64,000 bases of DNA from Eubacterium callanderi (GTDB lineage: Bacteria; Bacillota; Clostridia; Eubacteriales; Eubacteriaceae): NCBI RefSeq assembly GCF_900142645.1, contig NZ_FRBP01000004.1, positions 62,001-126,000 on the forward strand. The letters are read 5' to 3'. The notes below the pieces were generated by a model. That model was given only the letters and a program-made list of their open reading frames with translations, did not search any database and had not been told where the DNA came from. Shown in pieces: positions 9,137 through 16,699 of the stretch (position 1 is the stretch's first letter; each line of letters opens with the position of its first letter). A program made the translations under genes and the position numbers.

Positions 9137-10348
9137 ATGATCAGAGACGAAAAATATTACGTGGTAGAGCTGCTGGCAGCGGTTTTAAAGGATCGGCAGC
9201 CCAGGCCGCCAGCGCTTGGCTGCGATTGGGACGTGGTTTACAGGGAAGCCAGAAGGCATTCGGTGGCGGGGATGGCAGACTACGGGCTTGAAAAGCTCGC
9301 GGAGGAGGAGCAGCCCCCGCAACTTGTCAGACAGTCCTTCCGGCAGGCCAGGCTTACAGGCATTGCCAAGGAGGCCACTCAGCATGTCACTGTGACCGAG
9401 CTGCTGAAAACACTCGATGAACAGGGCATCCGGGCACTCCCCCTCAAGGGCTTTGTGCTCAAATACGCCTATCCAAGGCCGGATATGCGGCTCATGGCCG
9501 ATGTGGATATCCTGGTGGACGACGCCAACACAAAGGCGGTCGGTAAAATTTTGACCAGCAGCGGCTTTTCCTGTGAGCACGAGGGCGGCAACCACGATGT
9601 CTACTACCGTAAGCCCTATATGAATCTGGAAATCCACCGGAATATCCTGCCGGAAAAATACACCTTCGGCGGCTATTTCGACCATGTCTTTAACCGGGCT
9701 GTTTTAAAGGAGGGAACCCAGTGCATTTACGCCATGACCCTAGAGGATTTCTACCTCTACATGGTCGCGCACTTGACCAAGCATTACGCCCAGGGCGGCA
9801 CTGGCATTCGCTCCATCATGGACCTGTGGGTATACCGGCGCTATTACAGAGACACCGCCGACTGGCAGGCCATTGACCGAGGCCTTGAAGTCATGGGCCT
9901 GAAAACCTTTGGCGAAAACCTCATGCGCCTGGCCGGGGTCTGGTTTGACAGCCAGCCGGGCGATGCGGTCACGGATGCGATGGGCCGCTTTATTCTGGGC
10001 AACGGCACCTATGGCACCACCCAGAACATGGAGCTCTCTGCCTTTACCAAAGTCTACGATCCCCAGGCGGATTTCCAGACTGTCCAGCGCCGCTACCTCT
10101 GGCGCACGCTGTTTCCGGGTATGGACCATATGCGCCAGGTCTTTCCCTGGGTGGCGGGCAGGCCCGCGCTGCTGCCAGCCGCCTGGGTGATGCGGGGCGT
10201 GCGCGCCATGCTCAAAAGGCCAAAGCGCACCCTGCACCGTGTGCAGGCCGTGCGCAGCACCACCGAAGATGAAGTGGCCAAAGCCAAAATGTTTTACGCG
10301 CAGTCCGGCCTGCAGGAGTTAAATCATGAGAAAAAAAGTCATTTATAA
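9137..10348 (+). CDS. Nucleotidyltransferase-like protein (PF14907 type)
   Basis: 403 residues, 11 bases after the exporter. The nucleotidyltransferase-fold core is seen as 'LPLKGFVLKYAYP' followed by 'MRLMADVDILVDD', the paired acidic residues that bind metal and NTP in this fold, and 'YMNLEIHRNILPEKY' containing the third acidic position. The family is of unknown activity and recurs in Firmicutes lasso clusters next to HprK-like kinases (PadeE position). It might further nucleotidylate or otherwise decorate the phosphorylated peptide, but this is speculation. The tail overlaps the next gene by 23 bases. The basic C-terminal ~60 residues look less conserved. Confidence 0.78.
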   Translation: MIRDEKYYVVELLAAVLKDRQPRPPALGCDWDVVYREARRHSVAGMADYGLEKLAEEEQPPQLVRQSFRQARLTGIAKEATQHVTVTELLKTLDEQGIRALPLKGFVLKYAYPRPDMRLMADVDILVDDANTKAVGKILTSSGFSCEHEGGNHDVYYRKPYMNLEIHRNILPEKYTFGGYFDHVFNRAVLKEGTQCIYAMTLEDFYLYMVAHLTKHYAQGGTGIRSIMDLWVYRRYYRDTADWQAIDRGLEVMGLKTFGENLMRLAGVWFDSQPGDAVTDAMGRFILGNGTYGTTQNMELSAFTKVYDPQADFQTVQRRYLWRTLFPGMDHMRQVFPWVAGRPALLPAAWVMRGVRAMLKRPKRTLHRVQAVRSTTEDEVAKAKMFYAQSGLQELNHEKKSHL

Positions 10349-11069
10349 AGAAGACGCAGCGGTCGAGGAGCTCATCGAGGCGCTGGAGAAACAAAAGGGC
10401 GTACATTTTACGCCCGAGCAGTGCAGCGCCTTTCATTACGGCCTCAGCCTGGGTGCGGAGGTGGAGCACTGCGCCGACCCTGTCTACGATGGCGGACAAC
10501 TGCGCGAGTTGTTCGAGGCCCAGGCCGCCGGCCTCGACACCCGGCTGATGAAAAATCCAGCTTACAGCTTCGGCCAGATGCACGAGATCGCCATTGGCCT
10601 GAAGGACGGCGTAAACGCCAGCGTTTACGCCAACCCGTCCTACACAAGAGAGCACATGTCATGGATGAGACGCGCTATGAGCCGCGGCATTGACATCAAA
10701 AACTATCCCGATTTTTTTAAAAGCGCATACGCCGCCACTCGCCAGTACAAGGCCCTCTGCAATGGGCTGCCCGAGATTGGCCAGCACCGCTACAGGATAA
10801 AGGCACGCAGAGTGGTTGAAACCGAGTATGAGATCGTGGTGGAGTGCAGCGATTTTGAAAATCTGCAGGAAGCCCTTGAGGCGGTTAACGCCATGACTCT
10901 GGAAAGCGCTCAGTCAGTAAAAAATAAATTGTATGAGCAGAAGGTGCAGATCAGGGAAAGCCGGTTTTCAGACCCTGTGTGCAAATCGTCGCGCATCGAG
11001 CTTTTCATGGAAGAGAAAACAGAAAAGAGAGGCTTTTGTCCCGACAGGATTAATTGCACTGACATCTGA
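10326..11069 (+). CDS. Unknown protein with short internal repeats
   Basis: 247 residues, ATG at 10326 overlapping the end of the nucleotidyltransferase gene, ribosome site GGAG just upstream. I do not recognise a catalytic family. Residues about 40-120 contain related ~35-residue units of the form 'Q(L/M).E...GLD...NPxYS/T..HM', the helical 'GL..G.D...' repeats often seen in clostridial hypothetical proteins. The C-terminal ~100 residues are charged and probably alpha/beta. It is the last gene before a clear terminator and is probably cotranscribed with the RiPP-like genes, though its role there is unknown. Confidence 0.6.
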   Translation: MRKKVIYKEDAAVEELIEALEKQKGVHFTPEQCSAFHYGLSLGAEVEHCADPVYDGGQLRELFEAQAAGLDTRLMKNPAYSFGQMHEIAIGLKDGVNASVYANPSYTREHMSWMRRAMSRGIDIKNYPDFFKSAYAATRQYKALCNGLPEIGQHRYRIKARRVVETEYEIVVECSDFENLQEALEAVNAMTLESAQSVKNKLYEQKVQIRESRFSDPVCKSSRIELFMEEKTEKRGFCPDRINCTDI

Positions 11070-11071
11070 AA

Positions 11072-11108
11072 AACAGCAAGGCTATTTTTGCCCTGCTGTT
11101 CTTTTTTT
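11072..11108 (+). terminator. Intrinsic terminator of the RiPP-like operon
   Basis: AACAGCAAGGC pairs with GCCCTGCTGTT (one G-U pair) and is followed by CTTTTTTTG, two bases after the stop of the last plus-strand gene. Confidence 0.9.
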
Positions 11109-11123
11109 GATTTTTTTAATATT

Positions 11124-12002
11124 TTATTTTACCTTGATATCCAGATAGCATTCATAAGCTTCTGCGCCGGTGCGTCCGTTATGAACGACCTCGCGGATGG
11201 CCTGGATCATGGCTTTGGGATCATCTGCCTGGAAGACGTTACGGCCCATATCAACGCCGTGGGCGCCGCGGCTGATAGCCTGATAAGCCATTTCAAGGGC
11301 TTCAGCTTCCGGGATTTTCTTACCGCCGGCAATGACAAGCGGAACGGGGCACGCGGCTGCGACTTCCTCGAAATTATCGCAGTAGTAGACCTTGACGATC
11401 TGAGCACCGAATTCTGCCAGCATGCGGGTTGCCAGGGAGAAATACTTGGTGGTACGCTCCATTTCCTTACCAACGGCGACAACGCCGAGAGTAGGAATGC
11501 CGTAGCGGTTGCCTGCGTCAATGGTTTTTACGATGTTATTGATGCTTTCACATTCGCCCTCTGAGCCGATGAAGGACTGGATGGCCATACAGGTGGCGTT
11601 CATGCGGATGGCGTCCTCAATATCGACACCGATGACTTCATGGCTCATGTCATCCTTTAGAACAGAGCTTCCAGCAGAGCAGCGCAGAGCAATGGCTTTT
11701 TTACAGTCTGGCGGAATACAAGTGCGTAGTGCGCCCCGGGTGCCCATGAGGACATCAGCGTAGTCCATAAGCGGTGGGATGGCCAGATCAAGGCGTTCGA
11801 GTCCTTGGGTTGGTCCCATAATATAGCCGTGGTCAAAAGCGAGCATGATGGTGTTGCCGCTTTTGGGGTCAAAGATCTGGGATAGGCGTGTTTTCATACC
11901 CCAGTCTACGTTTTCCATGCCTTTGACGTGGAAGCTTTTATTTTCTGCCGGTTGGTCAAAACCAAAATTTTTTGCGTGTTTGTTGCCGTCTTTATCTGCC
12001 AT
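11124..12002 (-). CDS. lsrF: LsrF-like class I aldolase/thiolase
   Basis: 292 residues of the DeoC/FbaB/LsrF family. The start is at 'MADKDGNKHAK', and 'FGFDQP' and 'DWGMKTRLSQIFD' are hallmarks of the LsrF branch. The (beta/alpha)8 barrel contains 'LAFDHGYIMGP' near the N terminus, the Schiff-base region 'GAQIVKVYYCDNFEE', and the phosphate loop 'VIAGGKK'. E. coli LsrF is a thiolase acting on 3-hydroxy-5-phosphonooxypentane-2,4-dione from AI-2. Here there are no lsrACDB transporter genes and no LsrK. Instead the neighbours are DhaK, DhaL and a VOC protein, so the substrate may be a different phosphorylated ketose made by the Dha-type kinase (inference). Last gene of the minus-strand operon. 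Confidence 0.85.
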   Translation of the reverse strand: MADKDGNKHAKNFGFDQPAENKSFHVKGMENVDWGMKTRLSQIFDPKSGNTIMLAFDHGYIMGPTQGLERLDLAIPPLMDYADVLMGTRGALRTCIPPDCKKAIALRCSAGSSVLKDDMSHEVIGVDIEDAIRMNATCMAIQSFIGSEGECESINNIVKTIDAGNRYGIPTLGVVAVGKEMERTTKYFSLATRMLAEFGAQIVKVYYCDNFEEVAAACPVPLVIAGGKKIPEAEALEMAYQAISRGAHGVDMGRNVFQADDPKAMIQAIREVVHNGRTGAEAYECYLDIKVK

Positions 12003-12029
12003 AAGTTTAATCTCCTTTATTTTGAATTA

Positions 12030-12055
12030 AAAAGCGGCGTTTAAAGGCCGCTTTT
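12030..12055 (-). terminator. Intra-operon hairpin between dhaK and lsrF-like gene
   Basis: AAAAGCGGC and GCCGCTTTT form a 9-bp stem with an 8-base loop. On the minus strand it is followed by TTAATTC, so it could act as a weak terminator that lowers aldolase expression relative to the kinase. Confidence 0.5.
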
Positions 12056-12075
12056 GTGATTTGTCGTTGCTTAAC

Positions 12076-13074
12076 TTAAACTACTTTGTATGGGGTCTTA
12101 CATGGAGCATTCCAGTATTTCAGTTCTTCTTCGTCTACACGGGCCATAAACATCTGGAAGCCTGCTGTTTCCTGTACCGTCAGAATTTCGCCGACCCAGC
12201 TAGCTTTAACATAGATATCTTTTTCTTCCAGGTATTTGTAAACCTTGCGGAAAACAATGAGAAGTTCCATTAAAGTGGAGGAGCCGCTGCCGTTGATGAA
12301 TACCATCACGTCTTCGCCGGCTTTAAGATCAAGATCTGCGATTAATTCGTCTGCCATGATCACAGCGGTTTCGTCGGCAGATTTCATTGGCTGGCGTCCG
12401 CCGCCGCCCTCTCCGTGCTGTCCCATGCCAACTTCCATTTCGTCATCGCCTAAGGTAGAGATAACTTCGCCGTTTGCCGGATGGGTTGCACCCTTGGCGG
12501 CTACAGCGATGGTTGCCATGTTGTCTGCGAATTTCTGGGCAATGGCAGCTACTTCGTCTAAGGATTTGCCCTCAGCTGCGGCAGCAGCAGCAATTTTGTA
12601 TACAGGCACACAGCCAACCAGTCCGCGGCGGTCATCTGCGTTGGAGCGCGGTGCGTTTGCGATATCTTCTTGAGTAACCACTTTTTTAACGTTTAAGCCT
12701 AATTTTGCAGCTTCCTTCATGGTTTTATTACCTGTGAGCATATCACCTGCATGGTTTAAAACTACGAATAAAACGCCGTGGCCTTTATCAGCCATCTTTA
12801 AAGCTTCAATACAAGCCTTGTAGCCAGGTGCTGCGAAAATGTCCCCGATAACGCAGATGTCCACCATACCTTCGCCAACAAAACCTTCGATGGCTGGTTC
12901 GTGGCCAGCGCCGCCTAAGGTTACAACGGTTACGCGGTCGGCGTCCTTTAATTTTTTGTTAACAACCAGGTTGTTGCCTGTCACTTCGATAATATCCGGG
13001 TTTGCCAGTTCCAGGCCTTCCAGTAATTCCGATACAATGTTTTCCGGCTGGTTTAAGAATTTTTTCATGGTCAT
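12076..13074 (-). CDS. dhaK: Dihydroxyacetone-kinase-type subunit DhaK
   Basis: 332 residues, full length for the substrate-binding subunit. The glycine-rich 'LGGAGHEPAIEGFVG' near residue 55, 'NHAGDMLTG' near 108, and 'EVGMGQHGEGG' near 217 are conserved; the His of the last motif covalently binds the ketone in characterised DhaK proteins. The usual 'HGEPG' reads 'HGEGG' here. With DhaL it forms a ketose kinase; the phosphate donor is either ATP or a DhaM PTS protein. No dhaM is in the window, so an ATP-dependent or remote-DhaM enzyme is possible. The substrate may be dihydroxyacetone or a larger ketose such as an erythrulose, given the LsrF-like partner. Start follows a GGGGGA ribosome site. 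Confidence 0.88.
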   Translation of the reverse strand: MTMKKFLNQPENIVSELLEGLELANPDIIEVTGNNLVVNKKLKDADRVTVVTLGGAGHEPAIEGFVGEGMVDICVIGDIFAAPGYKACIEALKMADKGHGVLFVVLNHAGDMLTGNKTMKEAAKLGLNVKKVVTQEDIANAPRSNADDRRGLVGCVPVYKIAAAAAAEGKSLDEVAAIAQKFADNMATIAVAAKGATHPANGEVISTLGDDEMEVGMGQHGEGGGGRQPMKSADETAVIMADELIADLDLKAGEDVMVFINGSGSSTLMELLIVFRKVYKYLEEKDIYVKASWVGEILTVQETAGFQMFMARVDEEELKYWNAPCKTPYKVV

Positions 13075-13260
13075 TTTAGTATTTCCCCCTGTTAATTTAG
13101 ATTATATTTGGTTTTTAATTTTGTTTTTTTAAAAGGATCGTATCTTTTCTGAAAAACAAAAATTCAGATTGGAGTATTTTTCAGAAAAATGCGCTTGTTC
13201 GGTTACCGCCAGTCCGCTAACGCTCCTTGCTCGCTGCCAGTTTTCTTTGAAAACTGGACC
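13075..13260. repeat. 186-bp spacer with two inverted repeats inside the dha operon
   Basis: The spacer between the VOC gene and dhaK is unusually long for this operon. It contains CCAGTTTTC/GAAAACTGG around a TTT loop (13238-13258) and TTTTCTGAAAAA / TTTTTCAGAAAA arms (about 13146-13198). The GC-rich middle ('CGCTAACGCTCCTTGCTCGC') is unlike its AT-rich flanks and could be a small dispersed repeat. I found no second copy in this window. Confidence 0.4.
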
Positions 13261-13584
13261 TCACTTCATCTCCATGAGTTCGAGGACGGTGCCATGCACG
13301 TCGACAAAAGCGATGTCCAAGGTCTCGTCAACAGCCATTCTTCCGTTTAAGACAGTGGCACCTTCTTCTTCAATGAACTGGTCGATGTTTGGTACTTTAT
13401 AAGCGACGTGGGTTTTGTTGACAACATCTGGGTGAAGGGGAGTCCCTTCTTCAAAACGCAGATATTCAAATTTCAGGTCATTGTTGTCAGGGCCGGAGAT
13501 ATAAACCTTCAGGCCTTCAGCATAATCTTCAGGTAATACGGTTTCCTTTACAGGAACACCAACGTGCATGATTTCATATTTCAT
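13261..13584 (-). CDS. VOC (glyoxalase-fold) family protein
   Basis: 107 residues starting 'MKYEIMHVGVPVKE' after an AGGAGGAA ribosome site. The length and pattern ('HVGVPV' at the start, 'KTHVAYKVPNIDQFIE' mid-protein, 'IAFVDVHGTVLELMEMK' at the end) are those of a single vicinal-oxygen-chelate domain with metal-ligand positions His and Glu. Such proteins are isomerases, lyases or epimerases on small keto or hydroxy acids. Placed between dhaL and dhaK, it probably isomerises or detoxifies an intermediate of the same sugar pathway, for instance an epimerase step. The exact reaction cannot be read from sequence. Confidence 0.75.
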   Translation of the reverse strand: MKYEIMHVGVPVKETVLPEDYAEGLKVYISGPDNNDLKFEYLRFEEGTPLHPDVVNKTHVAYKVPNIDQFIEEEGATVLNGRMAVDETLDIAFVDVHGTVLELMEMK

Positions 13585-13622
13585 CTTAAATTCCTCCTAA
13601 GAACTTAATAAATTAAAACAGA

Positions 13623-14246
13623 TTAAAGGGCGTAGCCCTCTGCCAGTCCTTCGTAAAACAGGGCAAAAGATACAGAGCCGGGATCGGTGTGGCCGATGGC
13701 GCGGTCGCCGATGTAGCGGGCGCGCCCATATTTTCCCAGCATATCTGAGGTTGCATCGGAGCCTTCGCGGGCAGCTTTGGCAGCCTGGTTAAGAACTTCC
13801 TGATTAATCTTTTCGGCGTTTCTGATCACCTCGGTGGCCGGGTAAATGGCGTCCATCATAGATTTTCCGCCGGGTTTTGCACCGGATGTATCGAAGAATT
13901 CTTCGTAGGCGCCAAGAAGGATGGTCTTAATGAAGGATTCGGTATCCTGTCTGGGATCCGCTGTGTCGGCCATTCCACAGACAAAGGAGCCAAACAGAGG
14001 AGCCGCCGAGCCGCCGCTGATGTCCTCCAGGGTATCATTAAGAGCTTCCAGCGCTTCTTTGAGGTCGGTTTCTTCATTCCAGGCATCTACTTCGGTCATC
14101 AGTGCTTTGGCGATCTTTTCCATGGTGGTTCCATGGTCGCCATCGCCGAGCTCACAGTCCAGTTTGGTTAAGTTTTCGACGTTGCTGATGATTTTATTAG
14201 CAGATGTTAATAACATGTTTTTGATTTTTAAGGTTTCTACTGACAT
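13623..14246 (-). CDS. dhaL: Dihydroxyacetone-kinase-type subunit DhaL
   Basis: 207 residues from the ATG at 14246, five bases after GGAGGTGAG. The longer frame to 14303 runs over the promoter and operator. The nucleotide-binding features are clear: 'LDCELGDGDHGTTMEKIA' (the Asp cluster that chelates two Mg ions), 'DISGGSAAPLFGSF' (phosphate loop) and 'GGKSMMDAIYPA'. The C-terminal 'YGRARYIGDRAIGHTDPGS' is the usual family end. It donates phosphate to the ketose held on DhaK. First gene of the minus-strand operon dhaL-VOC-dhaK-lsrF. Confidence 0.9.
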   Translation of the reverse strand: MSVETLKIKNMLLTSANKIISNVENLTKLDCELGDGDHGTTMEKIAKALMTEVDAWNEETDLKEALEALNDTLEDISGGSAAPLFGSFVCGMADTADPRQDTESFIKTILLGAYEEFFDTSGAKPGGKSMMDAIYPATEVIRNAEKINQEVLNQAAKAAREGSDATSDMLGKYGRARYIGDRAIGHTDPGSVSFALFYEGLAEGYAL

Positions 14247-14281
14247 ACTCTCACCTCCGGTATCGGTTTCAACTTGGTTAC

Positions 14282-14310
14282 AGAATAGCATCGAAATTAA
14301 CATTTGTCAA
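14282..14310 (-). promoter_or_regulatory. dhaL promoter overlapping an operator
   Basis: On the minus strand TTGACA (14310-14305), a 17-base spacer and TATTCT (14287-14282) make a good sigma-A promoter. The -35 hexamer is part of TTGACAAATGTT (14310-14299), one of four copies of the TTGACAwwTGT motif in this divergent region, so binding of the SorC-type regulator would block RNA polymerase. Confidence 0.65.
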
Positions 14311-14389
14311 TCAAAAAAACGTAAAAAAATTTAAAAACTTTAAAAAATACAGTAAAAACGCAAAAAACAAGCTATTTTCTGACAAATGT

Positions 14390-14480
14390 AAAGTTGATTA
14401 AATTTTAAACCTTAAAAGCAATGGATTGACATTTGTTAAAAAATAGAGTATATTTTAGAAAAAACAGTTGACATTTGTAA
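14390..14480 (+). promoter_or_regulatory. Promoter and three operator copies for the SorC-type regulator
   Basis: TTGACA (14426-14431), 17 bases, TATATT (14449-14454) form the regulator's own promoter. TTGACATTTGTTAA (14426-14439) covers its -35. TTGACATTTGTAA (14468-14480) lies between the -10 and the ribosome site, and TGACAAATGTAAA (14390-14402) lies upstream. Together with 14299-14310 these are four matches to TTGACAwwTGTwAA, arguing for autoregulation and joint control of both divergent units. Confidence 0.7.
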
Positions 14481-14491
14481 AGGAGAGCATC

Positions 14492-15430
14492 ATGAAAGAG
14501 AAAGAACTGATCCGCCTTATTACCGCGGCGCAAATGTATTATGAAGAGAATATGACCCAGGCGGAGATCGCGAAGTCTATGGGTATCTCGAGGCCCTCGG
14601 TAAGCAATCTGCTGAACAAGGCTCGCAGGGAGGGAATTGTTAAAATTGAGATTAAGTCTTTTGACAGCACCAGCATTGGAAAAAGCCGGGAGCTGTGCAA
14701 CCGGTTTGGCTTAAAAAGCTGCCAGGTCGTGAGCTGTATGGACGATAAAAATGAAACTCAGGAACGCCTCTATGAGGCAGCTGTGGATTTTCTTCTGGAA
14801 CTTCTTCCAAAAACCCGTATCCTGGGACTTGGCTGGGGGTATAATATCAGCCGTATCATTGATATTTTAGCGAACCGGGAGCTCACTGAACAGTATAGCG
14901 GAAAGGTCTGTCCTTTGATCGGGACTGCCACAGTGCCCCACAAGGGCTACCATCCCAATGAGCTGGCCACAGATTTTGCACGGAAAACTGGCTTTGAGGC
15001 GGATTTTCTGATCTCACCGGCTTTCCCGACTACGAAGCAGGAGCGGGATTTGTTTGTGACGACGGATAATTACAACAGCATTTTGGCCTTGTGGAAAAAG
15101 ACAGACACAGCCTTAGTGACCCTAGGGGGATATCCCTGTGTACCAGACCACGCTACAGCCCTGCGTTTTGGGCGGCGGCTGATTACGGAGCGGGCCACTT
15201 CTAATATTCTGTCTTACTTTTTTAACTGGAAAGGCCAGCAGATTAAAGGGGAGGATGATTTTGCCATTCAGATTCCGCTGGCACCGCTTTCTAAAATTAA
15301 GAATTTTGTTGGTATTGTGCCTGTGGAAGCGAATGTAGGGTCGGCCATCGGCTGTCTGAATACGGGGTTCGCGCGTCACCTTATCATTGATGAGGAAACC
15401 GCTGAAAAAATTTTAAAAACGGACGTATAA
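14492..15430 (+). CDS. SorC/LsrR-family sugar-phosphate-sensing regulator
   Basis: 312 residues from the ATG at 14492, preceded by AAAGGAGAG; the longer frame from 14468 starts inside an operator. The N-terminal helix-turn-helix reads 'MTQAEIAKSMGISRPSVSNLL' (split here by position: residues about 22-42). The rest is the NagB-like effector domain of the SorC family, with 'RILGLGWGYNISRIID' and 'LVTLGG' loops that bind phosphorylated sugars. It is divergent from dhaL and most likely represses the dhaL-VOC-dhaK-lsrF operon until a phosphorylated pathway intermediate appears. Its 3' end overlaps the convergent gene at 15413 by 18 bases. Confidence 0.87.
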   Translation: MKEKELIRLITAAQMYYEENMTQAEIAKSMGISRPSVSNLLNKARREGIVKIEIKSFDSTSIGKSRELCNRFGLKSCQVVSCMDDKNETQERLYEAAVDFLLELLPKTRILGLGWGYNISRIIDILANRELTEQYSGKVCPLIGTATVPHKGYHPNELATDFARKTGFEADFLISPAFPTTKQERDLFVTTDNYNSILALWKKTDTALVTLGGYPCVPDHATALRFGRRLITERATSNILSYFFNWKGQQIKGEDDFAIQIPLAPLSKIKNFVGIVPVEANVGSAIGCLNTGFARHLIIDEETAEKILKTDV

Positions 15431-15943
15431 CAGGTCACTTCCAAAACACCCCTCATTCTTTTCGGGGCTGCGTCTCAGGATAAAGGAGGCAAGCTCCCGG
15501 CCGCCGATCCGGCGGGTGTCCCGGATACCGTCATAGGCGTCGGTGAGTGCCTGGAGTTCCTCTGTATACTGAGAAAGGGGCCTGCAGGGCTGTCTGGTTT
15601 TGATGGACAGGGAAATAACGCCTGCGTTAAAAAGATTGATGCTGTAGTCCACGCTTTTTTCTCCCGCAGAAAAGGCACTTTCCAGCAGAATCTCTGTCAA
15701 CCGGCAGATATCCCGTTCTTTCACAAAGGAGGACATGGGGTAGAAAACCATAGGATTAAAGTCAATCCCCTTTTCCTGGGCGATGGCCTGAAAGAGGGAG
15801 ATGACGCCATCCAGGGCGCAGTAGGCTGTGGCTGCCTTTTTTCTTAGGCCGCTGTATTTTTCCTTGAGGGCATGGAAATCGGAAACGGTGAAAGCGGGAG
15901 GCAAGAGCTCGGCAGAAGGAATGGAAGAAATGGTCAGGTTCAT
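15413..15943 (-). CDS. Unknown protein in the B12-controlled operon
   Basis: 176 residues from the ATG at 15943, seven bases after AAGGAG; the longer frame to 16111 is a shadow of the upstream gene. I do not recognise a family. The protein looks soluble and mostly helical in its first half ('DFHALKEKYSGLRKK'), with a beta-rich centre ('SINLFNAGVISLSIKTRQ') and a helical end. It sits 25 bases after the DUF2284 gene and is almost certainly cotranscribed with it under the cobalamin riboswitch, which suggests a link to corrinoid or methyl-transfer metabolism. Its stop overlaps the convergent regulator gene. Confidence 0.65.
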   Translation of the reverse strand: MNLTISSIPSAELLPPAFTVSDFHALKEKYSGLRKKAATAYCALDGVISLFQAIAQEKGIDFNPMVFYPMSSFVKERDICRLTEILLESAFSAGEKSVDYSINLFNAGVISLSIKTRQPCRPLSQYTEELQALTDAYDGIRDTRRIGGRELASFILRRSPEKNEGCFGSDLLYVRF

Positions 15944-15968
15944 AGCGGTTCTCCTTTCTGAATGGGGA

Positions 15969-16574
15969 TTAAAACAGCACAAAGCTGAAATAGGTGACGG
16001 TTTCGGGGCCATTATTATAGGAAAGGCCGGTTTTGCTGGCCAGATCCATGACCACGATGCCGTAGCCCTCCACAGAAGGGAATATCTGGTCGGGATAACG
16101 GCAGGGGGCATCAGGGTAGGTGCACTGGTCGCAGATGATACAGCCCTCTGTAGAGAGCACCAGCGCGCCTGGATAATGGGCTCTGAAAAGCCTGGCGGAT
16201 TTTGCCGTGGCGGCCTCGTGGACCATACGTGCCCGGTGCCAGCCTCTGGAGTCGTACTGGCCCTTTAAATCGGTAACGGTTGAAAGCAAACAGACATTTT
16301 CGTAGGAACGGCATTTGGCAACACAGCTGTTGTAGCTGCCTACCGCTGGCGGGCAGGCCCAGGTGGCGCCGTAATGACCGCACTGGTTCCCCTCGCACAA
16401 AAGTCTTGTGCCCATGGAAAACAGCAGGTCGCTGGTTTTGGCAAAGGCATATTCATGAATACCGAACAGCTCACGTTTATCTTCAAGCTGGCGCTTGAGG
16501 GTCATCAGGCTCTTGATGACGGTGTCGCCTTTAAATTCTTTGGCAGGCTCTGCCTGTTTTTTTATTTCGATCAA
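15969..16574 (-). CDS. DUF2284 Cys-rich metal-binding protein, B12-riboswitch controlled
   Basis: 201 residues from a TTG at 16574, placed 8 bases after GGTGAGG and just downstream of the riboswitch terminator; the longer frame to 16649 runs through that terminator and is not credible. Conserved DUF2284 Cys motifs are visible: 'CEGNQCGHYGATWACPP' near the first third, 'CVAKCRSY', and 'TEGCIICDQCTYPDAPC' in the C-terminal part, suggesting Fe-S or other metal binding. The family is annotated only as a predicted metal-binding protein. Control by cobalamin suggests that it helps with corrinoid uptake, activation or a B12-independent substitute function (inference). Confidence 0.8.
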   Translation of the reverse strand: MIEIKKQAEPAKEFKGDTVIKSLMTLKRQLEDKRELFGIHEYAFAKTSDLLFSMGTRLLCEGNQCGHYGATWACPPAVGSYNSCVAKCRSYENVCLLSTVTDLKGQYDSRGWHRARMVHEAATAKSARLFRAHYPGALVLSTEGCIICDQCTYPDAPCRYPDQIFPSVEGYGIVVMDLASKTGLSYNNGPETVTYFSFVLF

Positions 16575-16601
16575 TGGGAATACCTCACCTTCATTTAGTA
16601 C

Positions 16602-16632
16602 AATAAAAAAGCCTTCTCCGTCTCGAGAAGGC
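16602..16632 (-). terminator. Terminator of the cobalamin riboswitch expression platform
   Basis: On the minus strand GCCTTCTC, a 6-base loop and GAGAAGGC are followed by TTTTTTATT. It lies between the aptamer and the DUF2284 start, the classical place for a transcription-terminating off switch. Confidence 0.85.
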
Positions 16633-16699
16633 AAAAAATACGAAATCAATTAAAGAACGTATCTCTTAAATAACTCTAAATCGGAGTGTTTTAAGAAAA

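Noticed and set aside
5516-11069. A complete lasso-peptide cluster
   Set aside because: There is no asparagine-synthetase-like cyclase and no transglutaminase-like B2 protease; the only protease is of S26 type.
15944-16111. N-terminal extension of the second B12-operon gene
   Set aside because: It lies inside the DUF2284 gene; the ATG at 15943 has a strong AAGGAG site.
16575-16649. N-terminal extension of the DUF2284 protein
   Set aside because: The extension encodes the riboswitch terminator hairpin, so it would not be translated.
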